In this document: in pieces, positions 1-11,000 of the stretch
Layout: every line of letters begins with the position of its first letter
Numbering within the stretch: position 1 is the stretch's first letter
Notes under the pieces: generated by a model
Seen by the model: only the letters and a program-made list of their open reading frames with translations
What the model was told of the DNA's origin: nothing
Databases searched by the model: none
Position numbers and translations under genes: made by a program
NCBI GenBank assembly: GCA_020002185.1
Contig: CM034534.1
Location: 67,702,452 to 67,766,451, forward strand
Length of the DNA: 64,000 nucleotides
Reading direction: 5' to 3'
From: Paraescarpia echinospica
Lineage: Eukaryota > Annelida > Polychaeta > Sabellida > Siboglinidae

Positions 1-188
1 TTTTATTCAGTTTTGTTAAATGTACGTTTCCGATTGATTGTCGCCATCTATCGAGTGTGAAACATGTATGCCAAACATATATGCCAAACAACAACATATT
101 CCAGCATAATCATCTGCCCAACATTTTTTCCAAAATTTCAAACAAATCCTAATAACATAAACGTGGGTTGTGTCAGTATTCCCTCAAT

Positions 189-202
189 ATATATATATAT
201 AT
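189..202. repeat. short (AT)n microsatellite
   Basis: A run of alternating A and T beside the first kilobase of otherwise unremarkable AT-rich DNA. No coding content is implied. Confidence 0.8.
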
Positions 203-229
203 TAAAATAAATTTTGGTATTCTATATGA

Positions 230-440
230 AACAAAACGTGTGCTGCCTTGTTGTTTCACACCATCATCAAGTTGCAAGGATACAATTCTGGAGTTGTTTC
301 TCTCTGCGTCTGAAGGTTCGACTGGTGACCTCGTCACGAACCTCCGGTGAGTCTCGTCCGTCCAACAGATCACTGAAAGAGAAGCGTCCGGGTGCCCTGG
401 TGGCAGAGAGCACAAATCATGCATACACGTCACGATCCAC
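230..440 (-). mobile_element. possible retroelement fragment
   Basis: Read on the minus strand this stretch is open in more than one frame and holds the peptide DEVTSRTFRRRE and, in another frame, VEPSDAERNNSRI. Strings of this kind recur next to retroelement ends in invertebrate genomes, and the stretch is less AT-rich than its flanks. No catalytic motif is visible, so the class (Penelope-like or other) is a guess. It is bounded by plain AT-rich sequence on both sides. Confidence 0.25.
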
Positions 441-470
441 CGGAGGAATCAATATAAAAAAATATGTTTA

Positions 471-1537
471 AAGTATAAACAGTGTCACCAAGATCACATT
501 TCAAGCAGACTGGTTCAATTTAGCAATTGGACATGGTAGTAAGATTTTGGTTAATTTCCATCAGTCTATTTATTTTATATTTATTTACTTTCATTTTGGT
601 TTAATATTGATACCCCATCATTCCTGTGTGTCTATCAAATTGCTCTTCAAACTGTTCTTCATCTGACTGATCAAGGGAGTCATCAGAAGATTCAAAGAGA
701 TCGGTCATGATATTCGTGGTGGATTAACAGCAAGATTATGTGCTTGGCTTTGAGGATGGCTGCTCTGTTCACAGACTGTTATTTCATTATAGAACTGATT
801 ATTGGAATTTGTATCTTGTAACTAAATAAAAAAAATTGTTAAATATTCTGTAATCTACGATTCTACAAACATAATTGAAATTGATATTAATTTCTAATGT
901 GACTGACCCAAAGTTTGGTATCAGTTTATCAGTTGGAACAAAATAAACCAATGGGTAAAATCACCATCATCTAAAACAAATAAGATCATAAAACATTATC
1001 AATCGTTTATGGAGGTAAATTTTAACAGTGTAAAACAGGCTGAATAAATGGAAAATTCTGTGGGATCTATATCTAGAGCCACCGGAGAACAATAAACAGG
1101 TCTAAATGAACACACGACATGTCATCTCAAGATCTGGCAATAAGTTATACGTACGCTGTGCCCCGTCGGAGTTGTCTTCCATAATCGATGGCTTCACTGA
1201 CAGCCTGGGGATCAAATTTGCCTCCTGGTTGCTGTGAACACTACAAAAATAGGCACGTTTGTTTTGCTTACTACGTTCTTGTTATGCTTAAGTGTGTACA
1301 TGTGCATAACAACGTCACCCTGAACACGTCACATTCATAACTACGGTGCTCGTGCCCATGGTTTCCACGACACAGGGCTCCGTCTGATGAAAAACTGCCG
1401 TGTACAATGAGTCAATGACACAATGTCATACTTTTATTTAATCCCAAAATGTACACGGGTCTTTTTTATTTAATCTAAATGGGGAGATATTTCCGATTTT
1501 GGAAGGGTGACACATTGGATTATAGGCCATTGAAAAT
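471..1537. other. intergenic, no gene seen
   Basis: AT-rich sequence with stops in all frames and no conserved motif or splice-bounded exon that I can support. A slightly GC-richer patch lies near 1140-1400 but encodes nothing recognisable. Confidence 0.5.
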
Positions 1538-1699
1538 GTGCGGGTCAATAAAATGCTTCTAGACTTTGCAAAGGTGATTGATTTTATAATATTTGGCATG
1601 AACCATGGCATTTACGTATTCAATGAGCATCATCCCAAGACCACTATGACTAAGGCTAGACATAGTGCCTCACAATGCCAATGGAATAGGGGCAATTCC

Positions 1700-1722
1700 A
1701 GCGTTATGGACGTGGCACTTTG
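1700..1722 (+). repeat. solo copy of the 20-bp minisatellite unit
   Basis: The string GCGTTATGGACGTGGCA occurs once here, about 360 bp before the tandem array built from the same unit. A second solo copy (ATTATGGACGTGGCATG) lies near 1883-1902. Isolated units flanking an array suggest either seed copies or remnants of a longer array. Confidence 0.7.
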
Positions 1723-2064
1723 CACACAAAATTTGATGTTTTCATTTCATTATTGTATAAAGATTTTAGGTCACATTCTTTTGAAAGATGGATTATGTTA
1801 ATATGGTGTCTTGTGGACAGTACTGTATATCACTCAATATTAGGAAAAATTAATTAGTATTTTTATTGATTAATGAAAAAACATTATGGACGTGGCATGC
1901 TACAGAACCTGTTTTGATCCTGTGAAACATAAGTGCAAAACTCTGCTCTGTTATGGATTTTTAAAATAATTATTTTTAATAAGCTTAATAATAGTTATAA
2001 TTAATGTAAGATTAGATTAGTTTATATTGTCAGTAATTTTGGAGCTGCCTGCAATACTATGGTC

Positions 2065-2263
2065 CATTATGGACGTGGCATGAGCGTTATGGACGTGGCA
2101 TGAGCGTTATGGACGTGGCATGAGCGTTATGGACGTGGCATGAGCGTTATGGACGTGGCATGAGCGTTATGGACGTGGCATGAGCGTTATGGACGTGGCA
2201 TGAGCGTTATGGACGTGGCATGAGCGTTATGGACGTGGCATGAGCGTTATGGATGTGGCATCG
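2065..2263 (+). repeat. 20-bp minisatellite, 10 units
   Basis: Ten tandem copies of the unit GCGTTATGGACGTGGCATGA, almost without variation: the first starts CATTATGG and the last carries GGATGTGG. The period is exactly 20 bp, so it does not keep a reading frame, and each unit adds two turns of helix at about 10 bp per turn. The near-identity points to recent expansion or homogenisation. Confidence 0.95.
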
Positions 2264-2599
2264 TGCAAATTGTTCAATGATACATTTTCCTTATTCAGCC
2301 TATATTGGCTAAATAATCTTAATAATTATTAATTAGAACATCCAGTTGATAGTAAGTTTTATACAAACACACACAAAAATAGTAATTAAAGTCATAATTA
2401 ACAATTTAACACCTGCTAGGCATTGTTAGGAAATTATATGCAAATCTTCATTAAATTATAACAAAATTATGAACAACACAAATTTGAAGGACACGAATCT
2501 TTTCAAATTATCAATGGCAAATTAAAGAAAACATTAATTTATAATTTAAATGTAATCTTAGTCACATCTTAGTCAGTAGACTATTATATATAATTATAA

Positions 2600-2740
2600 T
2601 ATAGGGAATTGTATATTTCTCTGAAGTCATACAGATCTCTGAATATTGACTTGTCAAGCGGAGGCTGCACTTGCAAGTGCAGTACATGACATTTCGGTCT
2701 ACTGACCTTTCATCATTGTCATCAGTGGAAAATGTTGCTC
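2600..2740 (-). mobile_element. Penelope-like retroelement 3' tail (candidate)
   Basis: On the minus strand the sequence reads GATGACAATGATGAAAGG, then a GTCAGTAGACCGAAATGTC box. The form (GATGA)-rich stretch plus a short hairpin plus CGAAATGTC is typical of DNA downstream of the GIY-YIG domain in Penelope-like elements of invertebrates. No GIY-YIG or reverse-transcriptase domain is left nearby. The family link comes from memory of the tail pattern, not from a search. Confidence 0.4.
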
Positions 2741-3176
2741 TGTTGTTTGTCAAGGAAACAATTTTATTAACCTGTGGGTTTTGTTACCATCGCTACTGGT
2801 AGTAGGTAATTCTGCATTGTCGATGCATTTTAAGGACATACTGTGGCATTTCTAGGGTGTGGTGTGTCTACCTGTGACTCCTGGTGTTAACCTGCTGACA
2901 AGAGTAAAGGCTGTGGTAAGAGTGACTGGCCTGGGCCATTTGGAAGAACACCTATGTGAATGTCGGTGCACATTTTGAAAATGGAATTTTATGTGAAAAT
3001 AGCGAGATTTCAAGGGATTGTGGACATACACTGTACCACCATTTATCGCCCATTGTAGCCTTTGTTCTGCATGTTCTACCTGTAGTATTGGAGACGATAT
3101 TTGTGTTTACGGCTGTGCCCAAGTGATCGTGAACCGCGATCGGATCGCTCGTGGTCACGCTCAAGCGAACATCAGC

Positions 3177-4216
3177 ATGGCAACTGCTACGATGGAAGGT
3201 GTTGCTCAACCGAACAGTGCCAACTGCAAATCGACCCATCAACAGTATATTGCTGAAGTGCAAACTAATGAACAATCGAATGTCATACGCAATGGCATAC
3301 TATGGTATTTATATAACAAAATGGACATCATGGTGCACCATTTCCCATCTGTCGAAATTGAAGCGGCAAAACAGACCCTGTATGAATGCTGTCAGGAATC
3401 TCGGACTCTAACAGGGGCATCACCGGCAAGGACAACATAAAGAGAAGAACAGCATCGAAGACATACTGTTTATGTTGCACAAGGCACCGAGGGGACTGCC
3501 ATCTTTCGAGGTCACAGACCTGTCCATTCTACCGCAGTTCGACATCAACAACATAGACTTCGGACACATCCTGTCTGAGTTTCATGCGATGCAAGCAGAA
3601 ATGGCAGGCATGCGACATGATATGACAGCCATCAAGTCAAAGGACTCAGACCCGCCGACCTGGCCTCAGCCGAAGCTCACGGTAGAAGATCGGCAGATTC
3701 TCTGCGTTGATCTTCCGCCGGTCAGTGCTACACCAGTTTCCACCACCAAACCGAGACCTGTCCTGACCGACGTCAGCTTGAGTACTTGAAATACTTCCGC
3801 TCGTCATCATAGATCCACGACAGCCAAGACTCTCCCGCGAGCTGCGAATGCTACAGGAAGCTGTGGGCCAGATGCTCCGAAACAGCCCAGAAGAACGACT
3901 GAGGACGACGGTTTTCAATTGGTGTCGGGTAAGAAAATGCGGAAAAAAGGGAGTAAGGCTGTGATCGGCACGAGGAAAGGGCGGCTTAAACTCAAAGTGA
4001 ATGAAGGACGATTCCTGTCAGCTTTCATCTCACGACTTGATCCCACGGTCACAGGGGATGAACTGTCTCTGTATGTTAAGTCCATACTCAGTCTAGATGC
4101 AAAATGTGTAAAACTAAAAACTAGACAGGCGAGTTATGCACCTTTCAAGATGTTGTGTGCAACGATGCATCTATGTTCTTTAACCCTGAAAACTGGCCGG
4201 CGGGTGTATACGTGAG
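3177..4216 (+). pseudogene. LINE ORF1 (CR1/L2-like), frameshifted
   Basis: This is the remains of the first open reading frame of a non-LTR retrotransposon, whose product normally binds element RNA. Translation from the ATG at 3177 gives an N-terminal part with NGILWYLYNKMDIM and EIEAAKQTLYE, a helical pattern usual in CR1/L2 ORF1 proteins. After stops and a frame change the C-terminal part appears: EDDGFQLVSGKKMRKKG, a basic tract, FISRLDPTVTGDEL, and in another frame FFNPENWPAGVYVRN, the familiar ORF1 ending. The earlier, intermediate and final parts lie in at least three frames, so the gene is dead. The endonuclease region follows about 30 bp downstream. Confidence 0.75.
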
Positions 4217-4241
4217 AAACATTTTTAGAACCAAGGACTAA

Positions 4242-4800
4242 TAATGGAAATCAACATAGCATCTTTTAATTGTAATGGCTTTAATGCCTTTAAAGAATAT
4301 ATGCCTTTTTAAAATGATTTATTAATTAAATGTGATATTCTGTGTTTTACATGTTACTAAACAAGATTGTGATTTACTTAACACTTGCCATGATGGTTAT
4401 GCTGGTTACGGTGTGTCTCCTGTAGACGCCCCTAGTGGTATTTTATCAGGGAAGCCATATGGTGGGGTAGGATTTTTATGGAAATGCTCCCTGGATAAAT
4501 ACATTACCATAATGGATCATTGCTATGACTGGCTTTACGGCATAAAATATGTTGGGGCAATAAAGAGTATTATTTATTAAATGTATACTTATCGTACGAA
4601 TGTGAAGAAAACCGTGACAGGTTTAATGATTATATGTCTACAATTGCTGCTTACATTGGTAATATTAGTAGCTCGTGTATAACAATTGTTGGTGATTTTA
4701 ATGCGGATATTTCTAAGAAATCAGTTTTTGGAGTAGTCTTTCTTAATTTCTGCAAAGAGAAATCATTGTGTGTATGTGATCAGAAAACTCTCCCGATAGA
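4242..4800 (+). pseudogene. LINE ORF2 endonuclease domain, truncated
   Basis: The ATG at 4242 opens MEINIASFNCNGF, the standard beginning of the apurinic-like (EEP) endonuclease of CR1/L2 LINEs, which nicks target DNA before reverse transcription. After a stop and frame changes there follow TKQDCDLLNTCHDGYAGYGVS, PYGGVGFLWK, DRFNDYMSTIAAYIGN and VVGDFNADI-type residues (ITIVGDFNADIS), the conserved catalytic strand. The sequence loses similarity near 4800, before any reverse-transcriptase motif, so the element is cut at its 3' side. It continues ORF1 on the same strand and is plainly one inactivated insertion. Confidence 0.8.
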
Positions 4801-4834
4801 TATATATCTATATTTATAGAAGGTCGGGCTACCG

Positions 4835-5280
4835 GAGCTTAAGCATCACTGAAACATTTCGCTGCTGCTCCACTGCATATCTTCACATCTTCCTTCACTT
4901 TGTGGCTGCTTCGACTGTGACATCAGAAGATGGTGGTAGGGTACTGTTGAAAAATTTTTGCCGCTGCGCTGTTGTAACTTCTGCTTCTCCACTGTCTCGG
5001 CTGTGAACTCATGACATCTGAACATGGGGGGGGGGCAGTGCTGTTTAAAACCAAGTTATAACCATAACCTTGTTCCCGCGCCTATAGGTATTACCGTCAT
5101 CCTTCCGTGTATACACGTACATTGCCATAATTTTGTCAGACTCCAGTGCAGAAATTTTGAGGGGGTTTCAGGCCAACCAAAAACCCCTCCTATGTATGTC
5201 CCTGCTGTACATTACCGTATGGATCATACAAGTGAGGAATCTTTTGGGAGTTTCCGGGCAACCAAAAAAAACCCTGGGTA
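4835..5280 (+). repeat. short degenerate duplications, no gene
   Basis: Two imperfect copies of a ~120-bp unit (CTGCTGCTCCACTG... GACATCAGAAGATGG and CTGCTTCTCCACTG... GACATCTGAACATGG) are followed by two imperfect copies of a string like TTTCAGGCCAACCAAAAACCCC, at about 5168 and 5250. Poly-G and poly-A runs are present. This looks like non-autonomous repeat debris. Confidence 0.45.
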
Positions 5281-6440
5281 AGCCACTGCTAATGATATGG
5301 TTTTGAATTCCAAACATTACGCAATTTGAATTTTCATTTGAACTTCATTTTTAAGGAAAATATGACATTTTTAAGATGTTGACTATTCGTCCTTTATGTC
5401 TCACCTGTTACTGTGCCAATACTGCATAAATTAAGCACCAATTCTGACAACGTTCTTAATTATTTACTTTATGCATAGTAAGATTTTAAGAAAACTTGGT
5501 GTTTATGGGTTTTTTTTGGGTGGCCAATCACCTCAGCGTATCAAAACTTTACCATGCAGAATTTTTGTTTCTATGAAAACCATTATTCAACCACACCCTT
5601 CACGATAATGAAACAAGTCTCATTTTATTACAGTAACTCCAACTGTATAAGTATCATTTGGTATGTGAACCTGTAACTGCATGGCTATACATTAATAGCT
5701 TTAAAAAGTTAAATGTAATTAGATAATGTACGATTGCTATGGAAACCACAAATAGCTATATGCTTGGGCAGGTAGACTTGAAAACGACCAGTTTGTTCAT
5801 CATTTGTTATGCAAAAAATTACAGACTTATCACATTAAAATGAATAAACAATCTTTACTATTGTACCTTACCCAGGCCTGGGGTAGTAGTAATATGTAAT
5901 AGTAATGATTACAAGTATTCAAGTATTAGTAATAAATTGAACAAAACAATGTAACTAATATTAATAGGAAGCAATGTAATATTAATAATTAACCTATTAC
6001 TTTTCTAGTGCTGTGCGGCCAAATGGATTCAATGGTGCTTTGAAGCCTGTTTCCATGTCAACTATCTTTTTCACACAAGTGGATGAGTTTAGTAGCTGCT
6101 TGTGCACTATGGGGCCTAAAGTACCACATATGTGAAAAACATCCCGATACATTGAAATTGGTTCTAAGGTTCATTTCTGTGATATTTTAGCTGATCACTG
6201 AAACTTGCAATACACTCCTTGATTTTACTCCAAGACATGTGTGGGTCTTTCTTTTTTGCATCCATAATTTTTGAAACAATTGTACAGACTACTTCTAAAA
6301 TTAGAAAATTCTGATGGAGTGAGACCTGAGCTGCTCGAGAAACATTTTAGAATCTTGTGCCTGTGTTACTGGGTTTGCTTTTTGTACTGTGGAATCCATA
6401 TGGCGTAGGAAGAGGTTATAAATTTTGTCCATAGCATAAT
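5281..6440. other. intergenic, possible hAT-like debris
   Basis: No coding region is seen. Between about 5874 and 6000 the motif GTAATAGTAATGATTAC and variants (TAATGTAA, TATTAATA) recur, which resembles subterminal repeats of hAT-type transposons, but I could not pair it with a second end. The remainder is plain AT-rich DNA. Confidence 0.35.
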
Positions 6441-6458
6441 GACTACCATAAATTTCTG

Positions 6459-7263
6459 GGTATAATACGCCCCCATGTATACTACGCACCATGACTTTGG
6501 CTAAATTTTGATAGAATTTCTATATCACCATGTATAATACGCACCCTGACTTTTGACATCAATCCCCGATTTCTCCACTTCTAATATTTTGCTTGAACCC
6601 ATCTCAGAATCGTAAACATGTCACCTAAGCAAGTTACAGCATTGCTGCCGGTTTATCGCTCGCCAGTGACTAGTGTGTAAGCAACTAATTAAATCAGCGC
6701 TTGCCAGAACTTACATTTCACTTTTAAATTAACATCCAAGTTCTATTCTGAAATGCTACATGCAAACCTGGTACTTTCAACTGCGAAGCATACATGCGCT
6801 ACATTCGTCTTTATTTACATTCACAACATTTGCATTCACAACTTTAAACATGGAGTCACACTTGTTGACACTCGACCCGTGATGCTGGCATCATTCACGT
6901 GATTCAGGAACGCCAATCATAATCATTGCGGGATGCTCCCCGGTCTCGTACGCTTCCCGCTAATTGACATTGGTGTTATTCGTGATGTCAGACATATGGG
7001 CTCTCGCCTTTGTAATTTCTCACTACTAAACTAGTTTAGGGCTAGAGTGGCGGTTACGGGAGTGCGATTCTTGCCTTTCGTCTGCGTTGCTACGGTGGTT
7101 TACGTGATTGTGACATCACGCCACCTTTGATAATATTACTAGTTTTCTAGCAGCGTTATCCTGGTTAAATTGGTCAGAGAAATTTTGTTCAGCCTTAGCA
7201 CCATGTATAATATGCACCCCGACTTTTGAGTAAAAAGTGAAGGAAAAAAATGCATATTACCAT
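6459..7263. mobile_element. possible non-autonomous DNA transposon (MITE-like)
   Basis: The left end reads GGTATAATACGCCCCCATG and the right end finishes ATGCATATTACCATG, giving weak inverted termini of the form GGTAtAATacGC. Internal copies of ACCATGTATAATACGCACC with CGACTTTT occur near 6468, 6530 and 7200. No transposase frame is present over ~800 bp. I see no clear target duplication, so the exact ends are uncertain. Confidence 0.4.
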
Positions 7264-7345
7264 GTTCATTCTAATGGCGAATGCTCTAATAAAGGAGCAT
7301 CCTATTATTTCAAAGTCATACCTTCCCGTGAAATCCCTATACATT

Positions 7346-7543
7346 TCAAAATAACTTGAAGATTTTGCTATGTTTTGCAGGTACATGTCCTACAATGGTC
7401 TCATCTTTCATCAGAGCAACAGTATGTTTATCATACTTATTGTTTTCCTCGATTACGCACTGAACTTTTTCTCCAATTTTAGGGTCCCAACTTTGTTTGT
7501 ACATGTGAAATCCACGAATGACTGAAATCAATTCGAACGCCAT
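7346..7543 (-). pseudogene. HIRAN-domain fragment
   Basis: A minus-strand reading frame of 65 residues starts with a true ATG and reads ISVIRGFHMYKQSWDPKIGE, then EENNKYDKHTVALMKD and IVGHVPAKHSKIF. The N-x-YD-x-x-x-V pattern followed by VGHVP matches the HIRAN domain, a DNA-end binding fold in helicases and in many stand-alone, multicopy invertebrate genes. It stops after about one domain length. Further residues resembling a continuation (GRYDFEIIG) lie in another frame, at 7300-7340, so the copy is probably broken. It sits just outside the left end of the transposon that begins at 7748 and may be independent of it. Confidence 0.6.
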
Positions 7544-7744
7544 GACATGTAGCCTCGATCACCCAAGCCCTTTGAGTGCTGCCGCCTGCTGGCATTACGC
7601 CCCTCACTGTGTGGTGGTGCCACCTGGCGGATTGGTGGAAAACATGTGCATCGGTCCCTTTAATGGCACAATGTGTAGCTCTTGTCTCCGCGCACTGCGC
7701 CATTATCAGAATGAACGGAAATTTACGGTACATCAATATCGCAA

Positions 7745-7747
7745 CAA
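7745..7747 (+). other. candidate target-site duplication CAA (left)
   Basis: CAA precedes the terminus TAGTCCAG of the 7748-11001 element and is repeated directly after its other terminus at 11002-11004. Three bases can match by chance, so this is supportive rather than decisive. Confidence 0.35.
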
Positions 7748-7748
7748 T

Positions 7749-7867
7749 AGTCCAGTAGAAATTGATGATGACCCAGACATTTTGGTTAAAAAGCAAATTT
7801 TTGTTTTAAGGTCACCAGTATGGTTTCCTGAACTTCCACAAAAAAAACAATCAACCCTGGGGAACTT
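7749..7867 (+). repeat. left terminal inverted repeat of the 7748-11001 element
   Basis: It matches 10868-11000 in reverse complement. Shared blocks are AGTCCAGTAGAAAT, ACATTTTGGTTAAAAAGC, TTTTTGTTTTAAG, GACCAGTA/CACCAGTA, TTTCCTGAACTTCCA and TCAACCCTGGGGAAC. Similarity ends abruptly after GGGGAAC on both sides. Confidence 0.75.
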
Positions 7868-7919
7868 TGTTTTTATCCCAATCCTTGTTTTGGGGTGTTT
7901 CGGTCCAATTTTGAAGTAA

Positions 7920-8185
7920 CACTTTTTGTTTGCGTTTGTTAATCATATTTTTAACTGTTTCATTTATTGGTTAATACATTTGTAATTATATGTATACTGG
8001 TCTATTAAGCCACACATTAATGACGGAGGTTAATTAATCAAATAATTAATTAGTAATATATTTCTTATATTAATTAATATCTTAACTAAGATGACATGAA
8101 TGTCACTTATACACTAAACAATGAATGGTAGCATTAAAACTTGAATATCACTAGATGAGATCATAAATGTCCTACCTATAATCTT
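7920..8185. other. AT-rich non-coding part of the transposon
   Basis: Short TTAATTAAT-rich spacer between the left inverted repeat and the 3' end of the transposon gene. Nothing further is recognised. Confidence 0.5.
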
Positions 8186-8551
8186 CTAATACATCATTTG
8201 TTTAATGTCATCATCAGCATAGTCATCGTCGTCACTGTCGGGTAGCTGTATAAGAGTTGGACCTTTTGAGCACTGTCCTTGACATTTGCGGTGGACGCTA
8301 CAGGCAAGACGCTTCTTTGAGCAGTTGCAAGAAGCACACAAGTTATCTTGGCGCTTGCAAGAGCAACGGATCTCTTGTAGAAGATGTTCAGGTGCTGGTT
8401 CTTTGTCTGTGAAGACGGGCACTACTGAGTGTGTGTCACAGTGGAAGCCATATATCTTTCTGTCCAATAGCGCCTTCAGATTAACCCAAGTAGAAACCTC
8501 TAGGTGCACTCTGAGTGAATGGAAGTAGTATGCTCGATTTGCTGGCGGCAT
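8186..8551 (-). pseudogene. Cys-rich C-terminal part of the transposon gene
   Basis: The minus-strand frame begins PPANRAYYFHSLRVHLEVSTW and passes through DKEPAPEHLLQEIRCSCKR into a dense cysteine region (CSCKRQDNLCASCNCSKKRLAC...CQGQC), ending with an acidic tail. The order 'A-x-YHxLRVHLQV-x-x-W', 'EPAP-x-x-LL' and a CxCxx...CxxCxC tail is the usual C-terminus of a large uncharacterised invertebrate multicopy family. The Cys pattern suggests a zinc-binding fold used in DNA recognition, which is inference. It is the last of four frame-shifted pieces of one gene. Confidence 0.6.
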
Positions 8552-8745
8552 ACTTTCAATAGCTACGTACTTTCATGAAATTATGTGCACATATCGTAGG
8601 TCATCGAGACTTACATTTCAGTTGCTTTTGATGTAAAGCGAAACCATATATCACTCCCCAGCTGTTGCAATGTCGGCGTTCGATGCAGTGTTACTACCGA
8701 ATATGGCAACGGATGTTCTCGGCTCTGTTGAATATCCTAGAACTT

Positions 8746-9171
8746 TCATGTGTTTGATTTTGCCAATACTGTAGATAGCTGACGTGGTGTCACAGCGTGT
8801 GCAAATGGCAAGCACTTACACATCTCATTTCCGGGAGCATGTTGATCAGCGCTGATACTGATTAGTCTTTGTTTGGTTTGCATGTAAATAGTGGACTTCT
8901 CAGACGCATCGTAAAGCAGATCTGTATCATCACAACGGACACATACGTTCTCGTAGGATTCTGAAACTTCTATAGTACACTTCACAAATGTGGTATCCGC
9001 ATTTCCTTCCTTGCCAGCGTGACGCACCTCGATACCTTCTTTCAGCAGGTAAGTAGAGAGGAGATTAATGAGTTGCTGTTTGTTGTGCTTGTTTGAAAGA
9101 AAACTACTTTTGTGTGATGGCACTGGAGTGTTACATCCAACCAACACATCAGCGGAAAGGATCTTGCCCAA
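8746..9171 (-). pseudogene. PIN/XPG-like nuclease core fragment of the transposon gene
   Basis: The frame carries FLSNKHNKQQLINLLSTYL, then a middle stretch ending CDDTDLLYDASEK and later FAHAVTPRQLS. In the family the first motif is 'FLxNxxNKxxLI', the second is an acidic 'DTDLL' strand and the third is 'HAFTGCDT'. The DTDLL aspartates would be metal-binding residues of a PIN/FEN-like nuclease (family knowledge). Here the HAFTGCDT motif is degraded to HAVTPRQ, so activity is unlikely. The frame is interrupted on both sides. Confidence 0.6.
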
Positions 9172-9177
9172 TTTACG

Positions 9178-9450
9178 TCATTTCTGCACGGGTTCCTTGG
9201 TCGTGAATACTTCATAGCTGTCGAACAGTAAGAAGCAGGCCCTATCGTGTGCTGCCAACTGTAGAACATACATCACATAAGATGAATACACTTCATGAAA
9301 GTACGTACCTGTCTTTGGCCAGGGTATGTGATGCAGAATGGCAAATCCATCCACAACTGTGGCTTTGACGTCAATTTCACCATTGCAGACAACATCGAGA
9401 TCGAGGGTGGCGATGTACGAAACTAATTTAGACTTCACTGGCCTTCGCAT
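9178..9450 (-). pseudogene. central N-terminal piece of the same transposon gene
   Basis: The frame reads VVDGFAILHHIPWPKTGTYFHEVYSSYVMYVL, then CFLLFDSYEVFTTKE. The family pattern is 'DGxAxLHxxPWPKxGTY' followed by 'V-x-FDGY', and the aspartates DG and FD are the usual early acidic residues of a nuclease fold. It abuts the next piece with a stop and frame change, which shows they were one reading frame. Confidence 0.6.
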
Positions 9451-9640
9451 TGTGCCATTGTCGTGGAGTAAAGCTGGGTCTACGGCTGCTAGCTCATGTG
9501 AGAAGACACTGCTATCTGGTGGCCCAGAAGTATATATATTCTCTGGTACAGCTCCGTCGACGACATGCGCACTTCTTTTCCATCTATCAGTTTGACAGTT
9601 TTCCTCATAACTGCTTAGGTTTTCACTTGGTCTGACTTCC

Positions 9641-10015
9641 TTAGAACGATGTCTCCGTACTTCTGATCTGTGATCTTCTGGTGGATTTTAATTCATCCAC
9701 AGCTTGGTCTACATTGACTCTCTCATCGGCTATGACCCCAGTAACAACATTTTGCAGGTGCTCGTCAATGTTAGTAGAAAATAGGTTGTGACTTCTCAAA
9801 AAGGTCAGGTTCGAATTTGTCCAGATCAATGTTGTCCAGTTTGATTCGCCAGTGAATTTGACAATCGTAACCTCTTGAGGTACGAGTTGGCATACATTCT
9901 GATGCAACAACCTGGTTTGTTGCCTGAGATGAATTAGGCACATTTTTTTAGGCAGTGTAAGTCTTTCCACATTTTTCATGGACATAATGATCACCAGCAT
10001 TATTGAATTGTTCAA
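9641..10015 (-). pseudogene. N-terminal piece of the same transposon gene
   Basis: A 124-residue minus-strand frame with TNSNLTFLRSHNLFST, LQNVVTGVIADERVNVDQAVDELK. The part 'L-x-N-x-x-TG-x-x-A-x-x-x-V' followed by a helical run resembles the N-terminal region of the nuclease-like family. It precedes the catalytic pieces in the expected order. Recognition is weaker here than downstream. Confidence 0.4.
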
Positions 10016-10239
10016 TCAACCCATCACCTCGTAATTTGGACACCGCCACCAATGTATCTACCCCTTTCTTTCTAAATTTAACCATTAAGCCACCATGCAC
10101 CATCTTCTTGACAAATGACACATTGCTCCATATCAGTGACCCGTTCCTAAAAAAGATGTACGACTATTTTTTAGGCAATCTTCATAATATGACTATGTGT
10201 ACTATAATTATGGGTAATATGTTCAACAAGAGTTGCTAA

Positions 10240-10867
10240 CTTTACTTTATATAATTACTCAAACATAAATTTCGGATTTAAAATGCTATCTTACTAACTA
10301 AGAATTTTTCACTATTAAATCAACCAAGATCTATCATTACGCCTTGGCCACAAAATTATGAACAATGACATGTTTGGCTTTCCATACCACACATTTTCAA
10401 ATCGCTCAAGCACAAATGCCTAATAATACGTAGCAATCATTACATAAATTTATTATAACTTTTCTAACAATCTGTAAGCAAATAATTACTACAACAGCTG
10501 TTATTTATTTACAAAATAGATCCATTGCGTAAAATGTCTTGAGGGGGTTTACAGAAACGTATTATTAAGTACTATGAATTTTGGTCCAATTAATATATAT
10601 GTGATATTATCGCTCGAGTTTGGATTTTAAAACATTGGCTTTCGATACACAATGGCAAGGTCTAATATTGTGGCAAACACTTGATTTCTTATATTAGCGA
10701 GTTAATGGTACATAAAATACAAATCAAGAATCCTAACCGTTAACTTGCTGGCCAGTGAAAGTCAGTGCACCAAAACTCATTTGCATCTATGTATGGACAG
10801 CCAATAAAACGAAAATGTTACAAAAAGCGACCGACAGGGTACATATATTGTTCATGAAAAAAATCGA
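10240..10867. other. AT-rich non-coding part of the transposon
   Basis: No frame or motif is seen between the 5' end of the broken gene and the right inverted repeat. It may hold the promoter of the element. Confidence 0.4.
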
Positions 10868-11000
10868 GGTTCCCCAGGGTTGATTTTGGTTTTTTTTTTC
10901 TGGAAGTTCAGGAAACACTACTGGTCATCTTAAAACAAAAATTCGCTTTTTAACCAAAATGTCCGGGTTTGGTTAAAAATGTGCTGATTTCTACTGGACT
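10868..11000 (-). repeat. right terminal inverted repeat of the 7748-11001 element
   Basis: Reverse complement of 7749-7867 with an extra ~15-bp block (TTTTTAACCAAACCC on the minus strand). It ends CTACTGGACT, mirroring AGTCCAGTAG. Confidence 0.75.

Noticed and set aside
1538..1801. Plus-strand frame of 87 codons at 1538-1801
   Set aside because: Composition and context are ordinary AT-rich intergenic DNA, with no splice sites or motif, and it contains a solo minisatellite unit.
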